DNA of 64,000 nt from Microbispora corallina. GTDB lineage: Bacteria > Actinomycetota > Actinomycetes > Streptosporangiales > Streptosporangiaceae. A program made the translations under genes and the position numbers. The notes beneath the pieces are model-generated. The model did not search any database, was not told the origin of the DNA, and saw nothing but the letters and a program-made list of their open reading frames with translations. The stretch's first letter is position 1. Each line of letters opens with the position of its first letter. Shown here in pieces: positions 19,370-29,807 of the stretch. Location: the NCBI RefSeq assembly GCF_016863035.1, contig NZ_BOOC01000027.1, forward strand, positions 124,001-188,000, written 5' to 3'.

Positions 19370-20008
19370 TCAGGCCCCTGAGCGCCTGCGGACCACGCCG
19401 ACGCCGACGGCCAGGGCGGCCAGGATCACCAGGAACGTCGCGCCCGTCGGGAGGCTGGAGTCGTCGGCGGGGCCGCCCGCGGCCGTGCCGCCGCCGCCCG
19501 CGTGGGGCGCCCGGGTCGGGATCCGCGTGTGGGTGGCGGAGGGGGCGACGATCCGGAACGAGGCGCCGCCGATGTCGTTGGTGGCCTCGCAGCGGACCTG
19601 GACCCGGTAGCCGCCCGGCTTGGCGTCCGCCTTGATCGTCGCGCTGCCGCGGACCTCGGGGACGGTGGCGGCGGGCGTCGGCGTCGTCGTGGACGACGTC
19701 TGCGGCGGCACGAGCGTGACGAGGCCCGTGAACGCGTCGGAGCGGGCGGTCGCCCGGTACTCCGGCCCGCCCTGGGGGAGTGGGCATCCGGCCGTGATGT
19801 GGATGCTCTTGGTCGACCCGCCGGTGATCCTCGCCGGGTCGACCGTGACGCGGATGTCCTGCCGCGAGATCGTGACCGCCGGCGAGGGCAGGGCGGGCGT
19901 CAGGGTGATCGTGGGGCTGGCGGCGACCGAGGAGTCGGCCCGGGCCGAGCACCCCACGGCCCCGAGCAGCATCAATCCCGCGACGGCGACCTGCGTGACC
20001 CTGCTCAT
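19370..20008 (-). CDS. Secreted protein with C-terminal membrane anchor, possible sortase substrate
   Basis: The 212-residue product begins with a signal peptide ending in a lipobox-like LGAVGC (Cys at about residue 20). The middle has an Ig-like or carboxypeptidase-regulatory-like beta composition with Pro/Thr linkers. The C-terminus shows a sorting-signal layout: SLPTGA, about 16 hydrophobic residues, then RRRSGA. The motif is LPTG rather than strict LPxTG. It is 2 nt upstream of the class F sortase gene, which supports a substrate-enzyme pair. The ATG at 20008 is chosen because GAGAGGG precedes it and it gives a normal signal peptide; an ATG at 20035 is also possible. Confidence 0.7.
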   Translation of the reverse strand: MSRVTQVAVAGLMLLGAVGCSARADSSVAASPTITLTPALPSPAVTISRQDIRVTVDPARITGGSTKSIHITAGCPLPQGGPEYRATARSDAFTGLVTLVPPQTSSTTTPTPAATVPEVRGSATIKADAKPGGYRVQVRCEATNDIGGASFRIVAPSATHTRIPTRAPHAGGGGTAAGGPADDSSLPTGATFLVILAALAVGVGVVRRRSGA

Positions 20009-20274
20009 CGGCCCACCCTCTCCCACGCCGGTCATCTACCCAGAAAATCTATGCCAACCCATGGCTAAGGATCTTCTCTTCGCGATGATCCATAGAGGAA
20101 AGGACGGCCGTCAAGGACGGCGCGCGTACCGGCCTAGATCGAACCGCCTGCCGGACGCGCCGCGAGGGCCGCCGCCGCATGAGCGCCGAGCAGCCGTCAG
20201 GCGGCGGACCGGCCGCCGCCGAGGGTGCTTCGGTCCGCGGAGCGGCCGCGGCCGTCCAGCGCCGACAGGAGCGG

Positions 20275-20760
20275 TCAGGCGGCGGACCAGCGGGGGCCGA
20301 CGCCGGTGACCCGGATGACGCGGTCCTCGCCCGAGGCGCCGCGCTTGATGAGGATCTCCAGGCGGTCGTCCGACAGGCCCTCGACCAGTCCCTCGCCCCA
20401 CTCGACCACCGTGACCGAGTCCTGCAGGGAGGCGTCGAGGTCGAGGTCGTCGACCTCGAGGGCGCCGCCGAGCCGGTAGGCGTCCGCGTGCACGAGGGCG
20501 GGCCCCCCGGACAGGGACGGGTGGACCCGCGCGATGACGAACGTGGGCGAGGTGATGGGGCCGCGGACCTTGAGTCCCTCGGCGACGCCCTGCACGAGGG
20601 TGGTCTTGCCCGCCCCCAGGGGGCCGGTCAGCACGACGAGGTCGCCGGGACGCAGCAGGGCCGCCAGGCGGGCGCCCAGCGCCCGGGTCTCCTCGGCGGT
20701 GGCCGCCGGGTGCTCCTTCCCGGTCACGGCCGCGATGTCCCCGCTCGGCGTCCCGGTCAC
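20275..20760 (-). CDS. tsaE: t6A complex ATPase TsaE
   Basis: TsaE is the small ATPase that resets the TsaB-TsaD complex during t6A formation. The 161-residue protein has a Walker A motif GPLGAGKTT at residues 46 to 54, then ITSPTFVI, HADAYRL and VVEWGEG, all characteristic. The GTG start overlaps the stop of the hydrolase gene (GTGA), so the genes are coupled. The last 15 nt, including the stop codon, are duplicated 63 nt downstream of the gene end. Confidence 0.92.
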   Translation of the reverse strand: MTGTPSGDIAAVTGKEHPAATAEETRALGARLAALLRPGDLVVLTGPLGAGKTTLVQGVAEGLKVRGPITSPTFVIARVHPSLSGGPALVHADAYRLGGALEVDDLDLDASLQDSVTVVEWGEGLVEGLSDDRLEILIKRGASGEDRVIRVTGVGPRWSAA

Positions 20761-21809
20761 AGGTTCTCCCGCTCCGCCCGCTTCAGCAGGTCGCGCAGGG
20801 CCTCGTTCACCGTGTCCGGCCGTTCGAGCTGCACCAGGTGGGACGCGTCGGGCACGGCGGTCAGCTGCGCGGTGGGGACGGCGGCGGCGATGGCCCTGCT
20901 GTGGTCGAGCGGGGTCAGCCAGTCGCGCTCGCCCACGATGATCGCGGTGGGGACCTTGTTGAGCACGTCGAGGGCGGTCAGCTTGTCGTGCGACATGAGG
21001 GCCGGGTAGAAGTCCGCGATCACCTCGGACGGCGTGGCTCGGATCATCGACTCGACGAAGTCGACGAGCGTCGGGCTGACGTTCTTGGAGTCCCCGAAGC
21101 CCAGGAGGCGCAGGGCGAGGAACGACAGGTCGGTGCCCGCCTCGCGTCCCCGGTCGACGAGCGCGCCGCTGCGCCGCATGACCGACACGGCCGTCGGGAT
21201 GGCCACGTTCACGACCTTCGACACCAGCGCCGGCAGGCCCAGCGTGAGCTCGGCCAGCTTGCCCGCCGAGGTGGCGATCAGCGAGATCCCGCGGATCTTG
21301 TCGCCGAACAGCTCGGGCCGCTGCTCGGCCAGAGCCATGATCGTCATGCCGCCCATGGAGTGGCCGACCAGCACGCAGGGGCCGGGGACCAGCTCGTCCA
21401 GCACGAGCGCGAGGTCCTCCCCCAGCCGCTCGATCGTGCAGTCCTTGCCCTGGGCGCGCGCCGAGGAGCCGTGGCAGCGCTGGTCCCACAGCACCAGGCG
21501 GTAGTCCTCGCGGAGGTCGCGCCGCTGGTAGTGCCAGGAGTCAAGGGACAGGCAGTACCCGTGGCAGAGCACGACGGTGAGCGGGGCGTCCTCCACGCCG
21601 TCGACCTCGGCGTGGATCGACACGCCGTCGGAGGTCGTCAGCGTCACCGGACGGCCGTGCAGCTCGCCGAACGGCTCGCTCGCCTCCAGGTCGGGACGCA
21701 ACCGGATGCGGCCCACGGCGTACCTCTTGGCGAGGGTGGCCGCGGCCACGCCCGCCGACGCCGCGCCGACGACCGCACTCGCGATCCCGACCGTGCGACG
21801 TGTGCTCAT
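20757..21809 (-). CDS. Alpha/beta hydrolase with N-terminal membrane segment
   Basis: The 350-residue protein has a hydrophobic N-terminal segment (about residues 7 to 27), then an alpha/beta-hydrolase fold: oxyanion HG in LCHGYCL, the nucleophile elbow GHSMGG with Ser151, a late acid in VGERDWLTP, and the His in PDASHLVQLERP. Substrates cannot be read from sequence; esters or lipids near the membrane are likely. It is a standard member of the alr-hydrolase-tsaE neighbourhood in actinomycetes, 24 nt downstream of alr, and its stop overlaps the tsaE start. Confidence 0.88.
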   Translation of the reverse strand: MSTRRTVGIASAVVGAASAGVAAATLAKRYAVGRIRLRPDLEASEPFGELHGRPVTLTTSDGVSIHAEVDGVEDAPLTVVLCHGYCLSLDSWHYQRRDLREDYRLVLWDQRCHGSSARAQGKDCTIERLGEDLALVLDELVPGPCVLVGHSMGGMTIMALAEQRPELFGDKIRGISLIATSAGKLAELTLGLPALVSKVVNVAIPTAVSVMRRSGALVDRGREAGTDLSFLALRLLGFGDSKNVSPTLVDFVESMIRATPSEVIADFYPALMSHDKLTALDVLNKVPTAIIVGERDWLTPLDHSRAIAAAVPTAQLTAVPDASHLVQLERPDTVNEALRDLLKRAERENL

Positions 21810-21833
21810 TCCTGCCCTCCTCGCAGCCGCGGC

Positions 21834-22979
21834 CTAGCGTCCGTCCGTGTGGACGCGCGGTACGCGGGATCCGATCCTCGTCACGATCTCATGAGTGATC
21901 GTGCCCAGGGAATCCGCCCATTCCTGACATGTCGGCTCGCCGTCGTCCCCGGGTCCGAACAGGATCACCTCATCCCCCGCTTCCGCCTGATCGTCACCCA
22001 GGTCGATCGTGAACTGGTCCATGCAGACCCGGCCGGCCACGCGCCTCCGCCGCCCGGCCGCCAGCACCTCGGCGAGGTTGGTGGCGTTCCGCAGGATGCC
22101 GTCCGCATACCCGAGGGGGACGAGGCCAAGCGTGGTCTCCCGGTCCGTGACGTAGAGGTGACCGTAGGAGACCCCGGTGCCCTCGCGGACCCGCTTGACG
22201 CTCGCGAGCCTCGCGGCGAGCGTCATGGCAGGGCGCAGGCCGAAGTCTCCGAGCTCGGGGATCGGGCTCAGGCCGTAGACCGCGATGCCGGGGCGGACCA
22301 TGTCGTACCGGGCCTGCGGCAGCGTCATGAGGGCGGCCGAGTTGGCGATGTGCCGGATCGCGCCGCTCGACACCCCGGCCTTGTCGGCGATCGACAGCGC
22401 CTCGTCGAAGACCGCGAGCTGGCGCTCGATCGAGGGGTGCCCCGGTATGTCGGCGCAGGCGAGGTGGGACCACAGGCCCACGATCTCGATCGCGCCCCCC
22501 GCCTGGACGGCGAGGGCGCGCTCGACCAGGGCGGGCCAGGAGTCGATCGTGGCGCCGCCCCGGGAGATGCCGGTGTCGGCCTTCAGGTGCACGCGGACCA
22601 GCCGGCCCGCGTTGCGGGCGGCCTCGGCGATCTCGTCCAGCACCCAGGGCGCCCCAGCGGACAGCTCGATCCCGAGCCGGGCGGCCTCCTCCAGGGGCTC
22701 GCCGGGCGTGATGATCCACGACAGGATCGGCGCGGCGACGCCGGCCGCCCGCAGCGCCAGCGCCTCGCGGACGTAGGCGGTGCCGAGCCTCGTCGCCCCC
22801 GCCTCCAGGCAGGCCCGGGCCGTCGGCACCAGGCCGTGGCCGTACGCGTCGGCCTTGACGGCGACCATCATGTCGGCGCCGGACGCGTGCTCGGCCAGCA
22901 GCCGCACGTTGTGCCGGATGGCGGACAGGTCCACACGCGCCTCAGCCGGGGTCGCGGGGCGCGCTGTCGAGAAGCTCAT
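21834..22979 (-). CDS. alr: Alanine racemase
   Basis: Alr makes D-alanine for peptidoglycan, using PLP. The PLP lysine is Lys42 in VKADAYGHG, and the catalytic Tyr lies in GVSYGHLYV in the C-terminal beta domain. MCMDQFTID-type and GSRVPRV motifs are in place (RVCMDQFTIDLGD). The 381-residue length is typical. It is followed closely by the hydrolase and tsaE genes, and preceded by nnr at 52 nt. Confidence 0.95.
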   Translation of the reverse strand: MSFSTARPATPAEARVDLSAIRHNVRLLAEHASGADMMVAVKADAYGHGLVPTARACLEAGATRLGTAYVREALALRAAGVAAPILSWIITPGEPLEEAARLGIELSAGAPWVLDEIAEAARNAGRLVRVHLKADTGISRGGATIDSWPALVERALAVQAGGAIEIVGLWSHLACADIPGHPSIERQLAVFDEALSIADKAGVSSGAIRHIANSAALMTLPQARYDMVRPGIAVYGLSPIPELGDFGLRPAMTLAARLASVKRVREGTGVSYGHLYVTDRETTLGLVPLGYADGILRNATNLAEVLAAGRRRRVAGRVCMDQFTIDLGDDQAEAGDEVILFGPGDDGEPTCQEWADSLGTITHEIVTRIGSRVPRVHTDGR

Positions 22980-23031
22980 TTTCCCAGTGTGTCAGGTGGC
23001 CGTATGTGGATGGGACCAATCGAGCCGCACG

Positions 23032-24534
23032 TCAGAGCGCACGGACGGCCTCGGGAAGGGCCTGCGCGACGTCCAGGGCGGCGATCGGCGCCTCCGAACG
23101 GCCTCCCGCGCCGCCCCTCGCGGCGATCCGGGCCGCCAGCCCGTGCAGGTGCGCCGCGCACGAGGCGGCGTCGTAGCAGGTGAGGCCGCCGGCGAGGAGG
23201 GCGCCCGCGATGCCGGACAGGACGTCGCCGGTGCCGCCGGTGGCCAGCCACGGGGTGCCGGTCGTGTTGACCCGGGCCGGGCGGTGCTCCTCGGCGATCA
23301 CCGTGGTCGAGCCCTTGAGCAGCACGGTCACCCCCAGCTCGGCCGCGGCCCGCCGGGTGTGCTCCAGCCGCCGGGCCTCGATCCGCTCCCTGGGCACGTC
23401 GAGGAGCCGGGACAGCTCGCCGGCGTGCGGGGTGACCAATGTGGGCGCGGCCCGGCGCAGCAGCGCGCGGTCGCGGGCGACGATCGACAGCCCGTCGGCG
23501 TCCACGATCACGGGGACGTCGGTGGCGAGCACGGCGCGGGCGACGGCGTGCGCGTCCGGGCCGGTCCCGAGGCCGGGGCCGAGCACCCACGCCTGGACGC
23601 GGCCCACCTCGTCCAGCGAGCTCTTCAGCACCAGCGACGGGTCGAGGACGGTCGTGACCGCCTCCGGCCAGCGGGCGCGGACGTGCCGCACGGGCTCCTC
23701 GGCGCTCGCGAAGCGGACCATGCCCGCACCGGCGCGGACGGCCCCGCCGACCGACAGCACGGCGGCCCCCGTGTACCGGTCGCTGCCCGCGGCGATCCCG
23801 ACGACCCCCCGGCGGTATTTGTCGCTCTCCGCGCCCGGCCGGGGCAGCAGGTCGGCCACGTCCTCGTCGGTCAGGGCCGCGGCGTCGGGGTCCGGAAGGT
23901 GCGGTCCGAGCCCGATGTCCACAAGCTCGACGGCCCCGGCGCGCTCGGCGCCCGGGTCGACGAGCAGCCCGGTCTTGTACGCCCCGAACGTCACCGTCAC
24001 GTGGGCCCGGACCGCCGGGCCCTCGACCCGCCCGGTGCTCGCGTCCACCCCGCTCGGCACGTCGACCGCGACCACGAGCCCCGGGGTCTCCCCCGCCAGC
24101 CCCGCCAGCGTGGCGTACGGCTCGCGCAGCGCGCCTCCACCGCCGATGCCGACGAGCCCGTCGAGGACGAGGTCGGCCCGCCCGATCGTCTCGCGGGCCC
24201 GCGCCTCGTCGAAGGCGGCGGCCCGCCCGCCGGCCGCCCGCAGCGCCGCCAGGCCGCCCTCGTGGGCGCGCGACCCGGCGAGGACGGCCTCCACCCGGGC
24301 TCCCCTGCGGGCCAGGCGCGCCCCGGCGTACAGGGCGTCCCCGCCGTTGTCGCCGCCGCCGGCCAGCACCGCGACCCGCGATCCGTACACCCTGCCGTGC
24401 AGGCCGGTGAGCAGGCCGGCGCAGGTGACGGCGAGCCCTGCGGCGGCCCTGCCCATCAGCGTCCCCTCGGGGAGCGTCGCCATGAGAGCCAGCTCGGCGG
24501 CCCTGATCTGGTCGGAGGTGTACGCGGTGCGCAT
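23032..24534 (-). CDS. nnrD: Bifunctional NAD(P)HX epimerase and ADP/ATP-dependent dehydratase
   Basis: This enzyme repairs hydrated NADH and NADPH. The N-terminal YjeF epimerase domain (about residues 1 to 215) carries GGGDNGGDALYAG at 59 to 71. The C-terminal dehydratase domain (about 225 to 500) carries the nucleotide-binding and catalytic LATGGTGDVLSG with Asp437, and the KGSTTV segment. The fused 500-residue form is the usual bacterial one. It lies between acpS and alr on the same strand. Confidence 0.93.
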   Translation of the reverse strand: MRTAYTSDQIRAAELALMATLPEGTLMGRAAAGLAVTCAGLLTGLHGRVYGSRVAVLAGGGDNGGDALYAGARLARRGARVEAVLAGSRAHEGGLAALRAAGGRAAAFDEARARETIGRADLVLDGLVGIGGGGALREPYATLAGLAGETPGLVVAVDVPSGVDASTGRVEGPAVRAHVTVTFGAYKTGLLVDPGAERAGAVELVDIGLGPHLPDPDAAALTDEDVADLLPRPGAESDKYRRGVVGIAAGSDRYTGAAVLSVGGAVRAGAGMVRFASAEEPVRHVRARWPEAVTTVLDPSLVLKSSLDEVGRVQAWVLGPGLGTGPDAHAVARAVLATDVPVIVDADGLSIVARDRALLRRAAPTLVTPHAGELSRLLDVPRERIEARRLEHTRRAAAELGVTVLLKGSTTVIAEEHRPARVNTTGTPWLATGGTGDVLSGIAGALLAGGLTCYDAASCAAHLHGLAARIAARGGAGGRSEAPIAALDVAQALPEAVRAL

Positions 24535-24621
24535 GCGTCCGACGGTAGCCTCCCCGGCCCGCGACCGCGATCACCGGAGGCGGACCTGTGGACGAATCGC
24601 CGCGGGCGGGGAGACGGGAGC

Positions 24622-24972
24622 TCAGGCCTCGGCGATCACGTAGGCCACGGCCACGCCGCCGTCGTGGGACAGCGACAGGTGCCAGCGGCGCACCCCGAGG
24701 TCCCTGGCCACCTCGGCCGCCCGGCCGGTCACCCGCAGGACCGGCCTGCCCCCGGGCTCGCGGACGACCTCCGCCTCCAGGTGCCGCAGGCCGGACGGGG
24801 CGCCGAGGGCCTTGGCGACGGCCTCCTTGGCGGCGAAGCGGGCGGCCAGCGACGCGGGCGGCAGCCCGCCCTCGGCCTCGGTGAACAGACGGCCGCGCAG
24901 CGCGGGCGTGCGCTCGAGCGCGGCGGCGAAGCGCGCCACGTCGACCAGGTCGACCCCGATGCCCACGATCAC
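24622..24972 (-). CDS. acpS: Holo-[acyl-carrier-protein] synthase
   Basis: AcpS attaches the 4'-phosphopantetheine of CoA to acyl carrier protein. The 116-residue protein has [12 protein letters not shown] at the N-terminus, with the metal-binding Asp, and [13 protein letters not shown] (about residues 47 to 59) with the second metal-binding Glu; both are hallmarks. [19 protein letters not shown] closes the fold. The GTG at 24972 is chosen because the family starts just before IVGIGVD. It is upstream of nnr on the same strand; coaA, which makes CoA, is divergent next door. Confidence 0.93.
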   Translation of the reverse strand: MIVGIGVDLVDVARFAAALERTPALRGRLFTEAEGGLPPASLAARFAAKEAVAKALGAPSGLRHLEAEVVREPGGRPVLRVTGRAAEVARDLGVRRWHLSLSHDGGVAVAYVIAEA

Positions 24973-25101
24973 GTGGCCAGCGTAAGGGGGGAGAAGTGGT
25001 CTTTCCCGCTGCGCGCTGTGAGTAATCCACCGATTTTCATCCACAGGCTGTGCACGACCCCCGGGTCGCGGGGCGGGGGCCGGTGAGTACGCTTGGCCGA
25101 C

Positions 25102-26025
25102 GTGGCAGACGGAGACGCGTACGTCGAGCTCAGCCGGGAGCAGTGGCGCGACCTGCGCAGGAACACGCCGCTCACGCTGACCGAGGAAGAGCTCGAGGAA
25201 CTGCGGGGCATCGACGACCCCATCGACCTCACCGAGGTCACCGACGTCTACCTGCCGCTCACCCGGCTGCTGAACCTCCATTTCACGGGGTCGCGGCAGC
25301 GCAGCGCCGCCGTGGGCGCCTTCCTGGGCGAGTCCGGCGACCCGCTGCCGTACGTGCTGGGGATCGCGGGCAGCGTCGCCGTCGGCAAGTCGACCACCGC
25401 GCGGCTGCTGCACACGCTCCTCGCCCGCTGGCCCGAGCACCCCCGGGTCGACCTGGTCACCACCGACAGCTTCCTCCACCCCAACAAGGTGCTGGAGGAG
25501 CGCGGGATCATGCACCGCAAGGGCTTCCCCGAGAGCTACGACCGGAGGGCGCTGGTGCGGTTCGTGGCCGAGGTGAAGGCCGGCCGCCCCTCGGTCGACG
25601 CCCCCGTGTACAGCCACCTGGAGTACGACATCGTGCCCGGGGCCGTCCAGACGGTCCGGCGGCCGGACATCCTCATCGTCGAGGGCCTCAACGTGCTCCA
25701 GCCCGCGCCCCCCACCGCGCTGGCCGTGTACGACTACTTCGACTTCTCGATCTTCGTGGACGCCCGGGTCGAGGACATCCGCGGCTGGTACGTCGACCGC
25801 TTCCACAAGCTGCGCCGTACGGCCTTCTCCGACCCCAAGTCCTACTTCAAGCACATCGCCGACCTGTCCCACGAGGAGGCGACCGCCTTCGCCGAGAACG
25901 TGTGGCGGGACATCAACGAGCGCAACCTCGTCGAGAACATCGAGCCCACCCGTGGGCGGGCCGGGCTGATCCTGGGCAAGGGCCCCGACCACTCGGTCCG
26001 GCACGTGCGGCTGCGGCGCACCTGA
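25102..26025 (+). CDS. coaA: Type I pantothenate kinase
   Basis: CoaA phosphorylates pantothenate, the first step of CoA synthesis. The 307-residue protein has a P-loop GSVAVGKST at residues 90 to 98, then [29 protein letters not shown] and the C-terminal [11 protein letters not shown], all typical of the bacterial type I enzyme. A TTG at 25093 would add three residues; I prefer the GTG at 25102. It is divergent from acpS, which uses CoA. Confidence 0.95.
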   Translation: MADGDAYVELSREQWRDLRRNTPLTLTEEELEELRGIDDPIDLTEVTDVYLPLTRLLNLHFTGSRQRSAAVGAFLGESGDPLPYVLGIAGSVAVGKSTTARLLHTLLARWPEHPRVDLVTTDSFLHPNKVLEERGIMHRKGFPESYDRRALVRFVAEVKAGRPSVDAPVYSHLEYDIVPGAVQTVRRPDILIVEGLNVLQPAPPTALAVYDYFDFSIFVDARVEDIRGWYVDRFHKLRRTAFSDPKSYFKHIADLSHEEATAFAENVWRDINERNLVENIEPTRGRAGLILGKGPDHSVRHVRLRRT

Positions 26026-26047
26026 GGAAGCCGTACATAATCGCGCT

Positions 26048-26977
26048 GTGCTGCATCTGCGGGTGATCTCGCCGTTCGGGCGCACCGACGACGTCCTCGG
26101 CGTGCTCGACCGGACGCCTGGTGTCGCGAACGTCGTGCTCATCGGCAAGGCGGCCCGGCGGCCCGAGGGCGACGTCGTCCTGGCCGACGTGGCCAGGGAG
26201 GCCGCCGACGACGTGATCGGCGCGCTCAAGTCCCTCGGCATCGGCGCGGACGGCTCCATCACCCTGGAGGAGATCGGGCTGTCCATCTCCCGCGGAGCCG
26301 ACGAGGCGGAGGCCCTGGCCCCGGGCGAGGGGGACGACGCGGTCATCTGGGACCAGTTCGAGAAGCGGGTGGCCGACGACTCCCGGATCACCTGGGCGTT
26401 CCTGGCCTTCCTCGCCATCGCCACGCAGATCGCGGCCATCGGCGTGCTGGTCCCCTCGCAGATCCTGATCGTGGGCGCCATGGTGCTCGGACCGGAGTTC
26501 GGCGCGGTGGCGGCCGTCTCCTTCGGCCTCCTGCGGCTGCGGTGGCGGCTCGTGGGCGGCGCCCTCCGCGCGCTGGCGGTCGGGTTCTCGGCCGCCGTCG
26601 CCGTCACGTTCGCCTGTGCGCTGGTCTCCCGCGTCCTGGGCTGGATCGGCCCGGAGATGCTCCGGCACAACGACGAGGTGCGGTTCATCGTCGTGCCCGA
26701 CAAGTGGTCGTTCATTGTGGCGCTGCTCGCCGGGGCGGCCGGCGTGCTGTCCATCACCGCGGGCAAGTCGTCGGCCCTCGTGGGCGTCTTCATCTCGGTC
26801 ACCACCGTGCCGGCCGCGGGCTACATGGCGGTGGCGCTCGCCCTGGGCCGGTGGCCGGAGGTCGGCGGGTCGCTGCTCCAGCTCGCCGTGAACGTCTCCG
26901 GCATGGTCGTCGCCGGGACCGCCACGCTCTTCCTCCAGCGGTTCCTGTGGGGGCGGACCAGGGCCGCGCGGGGATGA
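26048..26977 (+). CDS. DUF389 membrane protein
   Basis: The 309-residue protein has an N-terminal cytoplasmic domain (about residues 1 to 110, [20 protein letters not shown] onward) and a C-terminal half with about five or six membrane segments. [20 protein letters not shown] is followed by [13 protein letters not shown], and [20 protein letters not shown], which are typical of DUF389. Function is not established; transport is likely from the fold. The GTG start is 22 nt after coaA, so the two may be cotranscribed. Confidence 0.85.
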   Translation: MLHLRVISPFGRTDDVLGVLDRTPGVANVVLIGKAARRPEGDVVLADVAREAADDVIGALKSLGIGADGSITLEEIGLSISRGADEAEALAPGEGDDAVIWDQFEKRVADDSRITWAFLAFLAIATQIAAIGVLVPSQILIVGAMVLGPEFGAVAAVSFGLLRLRWRLVGGALRALAVGFSAAVAVTFACALVSRVLGWIGPEMLRHNDEVRFIVVPDKWSFIVALLAGAAGVLSITAGKSSALVGVFISVTTVPAAGYMAVALALGRWPEVGGSLLQLAVNVSGMVVAGTATLFLQRFLWGRTRAARG

Positions 26978-27067
26978 CGTTCCGGCCCTCCCGATACCGC
27001 AGTCGGAGGCCGGGATCCTCCGCCGGGGGGAGGCCCGGCCCGCGCCGCGCCGGGTAGGGTGCGGATC

Positions 27068-27994
27068 ATGACGGCGAGCGTGACCACGTGCTTCGCGACC
27101 GAGAGTCTGACGAAGCGGTTCCCCCGCGTCACGGCGCTCGACGATTTGACCGTCGCCGCCGGGACCGGGGTGACCGGTCTCGTCGGGGCCAACGGAGCGG
27201 GCAAGTCGACCCTCATCAAGATCCTTCTCGGGCTGCTGTCGCCCACCTCCGGCCGCGCGAGCGTGCTCGGCATGGACGCGGGCACGGACGGCCTGGAGAT
27301 CCGGCGGGCGGTCGGCTACATGCCCGAGCACGACTGCCTGCCCCCCGACGTGTCGGCCACCGAGTTCGTGGTGCACATGGCGCAGATGTCCGGCCTGCCG
27401 CGTACGGCGGCCAGGGAGCGGGCCGCCGACACGCTGCGGCACGTGGGGCTCGACGAGGAGCGCTACCGGCCCATGGGCGGCTACTCGACGGGCATGCGCC
27501 AGCGGGTCAAGCTCGCCCAGGCCCTCGTCCACGACCCCCGGCTCGTCTTCCTCGACGAGCCCACCAACGGGCTCGACCCGCAGGGCCGCGACGACATGCT
27601 GGCGCTCATCCGCCGCATCGGCACCGAGTTCGGGATCAGCGTGGTGGTCACCTCCCACCTGCTGGGCGAGCTGGAACGGGTCTGCGACCACGTCATCGTG
27701 ATCGACGGCGGCCGCCTGCTGCGCTCCTCGGCGATCCGGGAGTTCACCCGGGCCGAGCAGACCATCGCGGTGGAGGTCGAGGAAGGGCAGCAGCGGCTCG
27801 CCGAGCGTCTGACCGCGGGCGGCGAGACGGTCGCCGCCCAGGGCAGGCTGCTGACGGTCCAGGTGTCCGCCGACGACCCCGGCCGCACCTACGACGCAGT
27901 ACGCGACGCCGTCTGCGACCTCGGCCTCAGCCTCCTGCGGCTGGAGCAGCGCCGGGGCCGCATCGAGGACGTCTTCAAGGAGCCGGTGGCATGA
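27068..27994 (+). CDS. ABC transporter ATP-binding protein (first of two)
   Basis: This 308-residue ATPase powers a membrane exporter. Walker A is GANGAGKST (residues 40 to 48), the signature is YSTGMRQRVKLAQAL, Walker B is LVFLDEPT, and the H-loop is in VVTSHLL. About 90 residues follow the ATPase core, as in ABC-2 type exporters. Its stop overlaps the next gene's ATG, so it pairs with that permease. A GTG at 27059 would add three residues; I prefer the ATG at 27068. Substrate unknown. Confidence 0.88.
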   Translation: MTASVTTCFATESLTKRFPRVTALDDLTVAAGTGVTGLVGANGAGKSTLIKILLGLLSPTSGRASVLGMDAGTDGLEIRRAVGYMPEHDCLPPDVSATEFVVHMAQMSGLPRTAARERAADTLRHVGLDEERYRPMGGYSTGMRQRVKLAQALVHDPRLVFLDEPTNGLDPQGRDDMLALIRRIGTEFGISVVVTSHLLGELERVCDHVIVIDGGRLLRSSAIREFTRAEQTIAVEVEEGQQRLAERLTAGGETVAAQGRLLTVQVSADDPGRTYDAVRDAVCDLGLSLLRLEQRRGRIEDVFKEPVA

Positions 27995-28853
27995 CGACAG
28001 AGCCGACCGCGGTCATCCACGACATCGGATACCGCCACTACGACGGCGTACGGCTGGGGCGCGGCCGGGCGACGCTCGCCCTCGGCGTGCAGAGCCTGCG
28101 CGGCGTGTTCGGGCTCGGCCGCACGGTCCGCGCCAAGATCATGCCGCTGCTGCTGGCCGCGATCATGCTGATGCCGACGGTCGTGTCGATCGGCGTGATG
28201 GCGCTCGCCAAGCAGTTGGTGATGCCCTATCCCAACTACGCGGTCTTCATGCAGGCGGTGATCGCGGTCTTCCTGGCCGCCCAGTCGCCGTACCTGGTCG
28301 CGCCGGACCTGCGCTTCCGTGTGCTGCCGCTGTATCTGTCCCGTCCGCTGACCGTGACCGACTACGTCCTGGCGAAGCTGGCCGCGCTGGCGGTCGCGCT
28401 GTTCGGGCTGCTGGCCGTGCCACTGACGATCCAGTACGTCGGCGAACTCCTGGTGGACCTGCCCGGGCCGCCGCACACCGCCGACTACCTCGGCGCCCTG
28501 GGCGGCGCGGTCCTCCACGCGGTGGTGCTGTCCTCCGTGGGCATCGCCCTGGCGTCGTTCACCCCGCGCCGCGGTCTCGGCGTCGCGTCGGTCATCGCGT
28601 TCTACATGTTCACCGCCGCCGTCTCCGGGATCTTCGCCGGGGTGCTGATGTCGTCGGGACGCGACGATCTCGCCGGGTGGGCCCTGCTCCTCAACCCGTT
28701 CTTCCTCGTCGACTACGTCCAGTCGGCCCTGTTCGGCACCGCGCCCGTCAACACGGAGTCGGCTCCGCCCGGCATCGCGTCCTGCCTGATCCTGCTGGCC
28801 GTGGTCGCCCTGGCCGTGACGGGCGTCCTGCTGCGCTACCGGAAGGCGGCGTC

Positions 28854-28857
<4 letters not shown>
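27991..28857 (+). CDS. ABC-2 type permease (first of two)
   Basis: The 288-residue protein has six predicted membrane segments, starting around residue 50 (KIMPLLLAAIMLMPTVVSIG), with a typical N-terminal IGYRHYDG motif seen in ABC-2 permeases of actinomycetes. Its ATG overlaps the stop of the upstream ATPase and its stop overlaps the GTG of the next ATPase, so the four genes form one operon. RVLPLYLSRPLTVTDYVLAK is the coupling-helix-like region. Confidence 0.82.

Positions 28858-29803
<946 letters not shown>

Positions 29804-29807
<4 letters not shown>

Noticed and set aside
20060..20309. Plus-strand frame starting with MAKDLLFAMIH downstream of the putative sortase substrate
   Set aside because: It soon becomes an Arg/Gly-rich shadow running into tsaE and has no ribosome binding site.
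16464..24972. tRNA genes in the spacers
   Set aside because: No cloverleaf with a T-loop TTCGA pattern was found in these spacers or elsewhere in the window.
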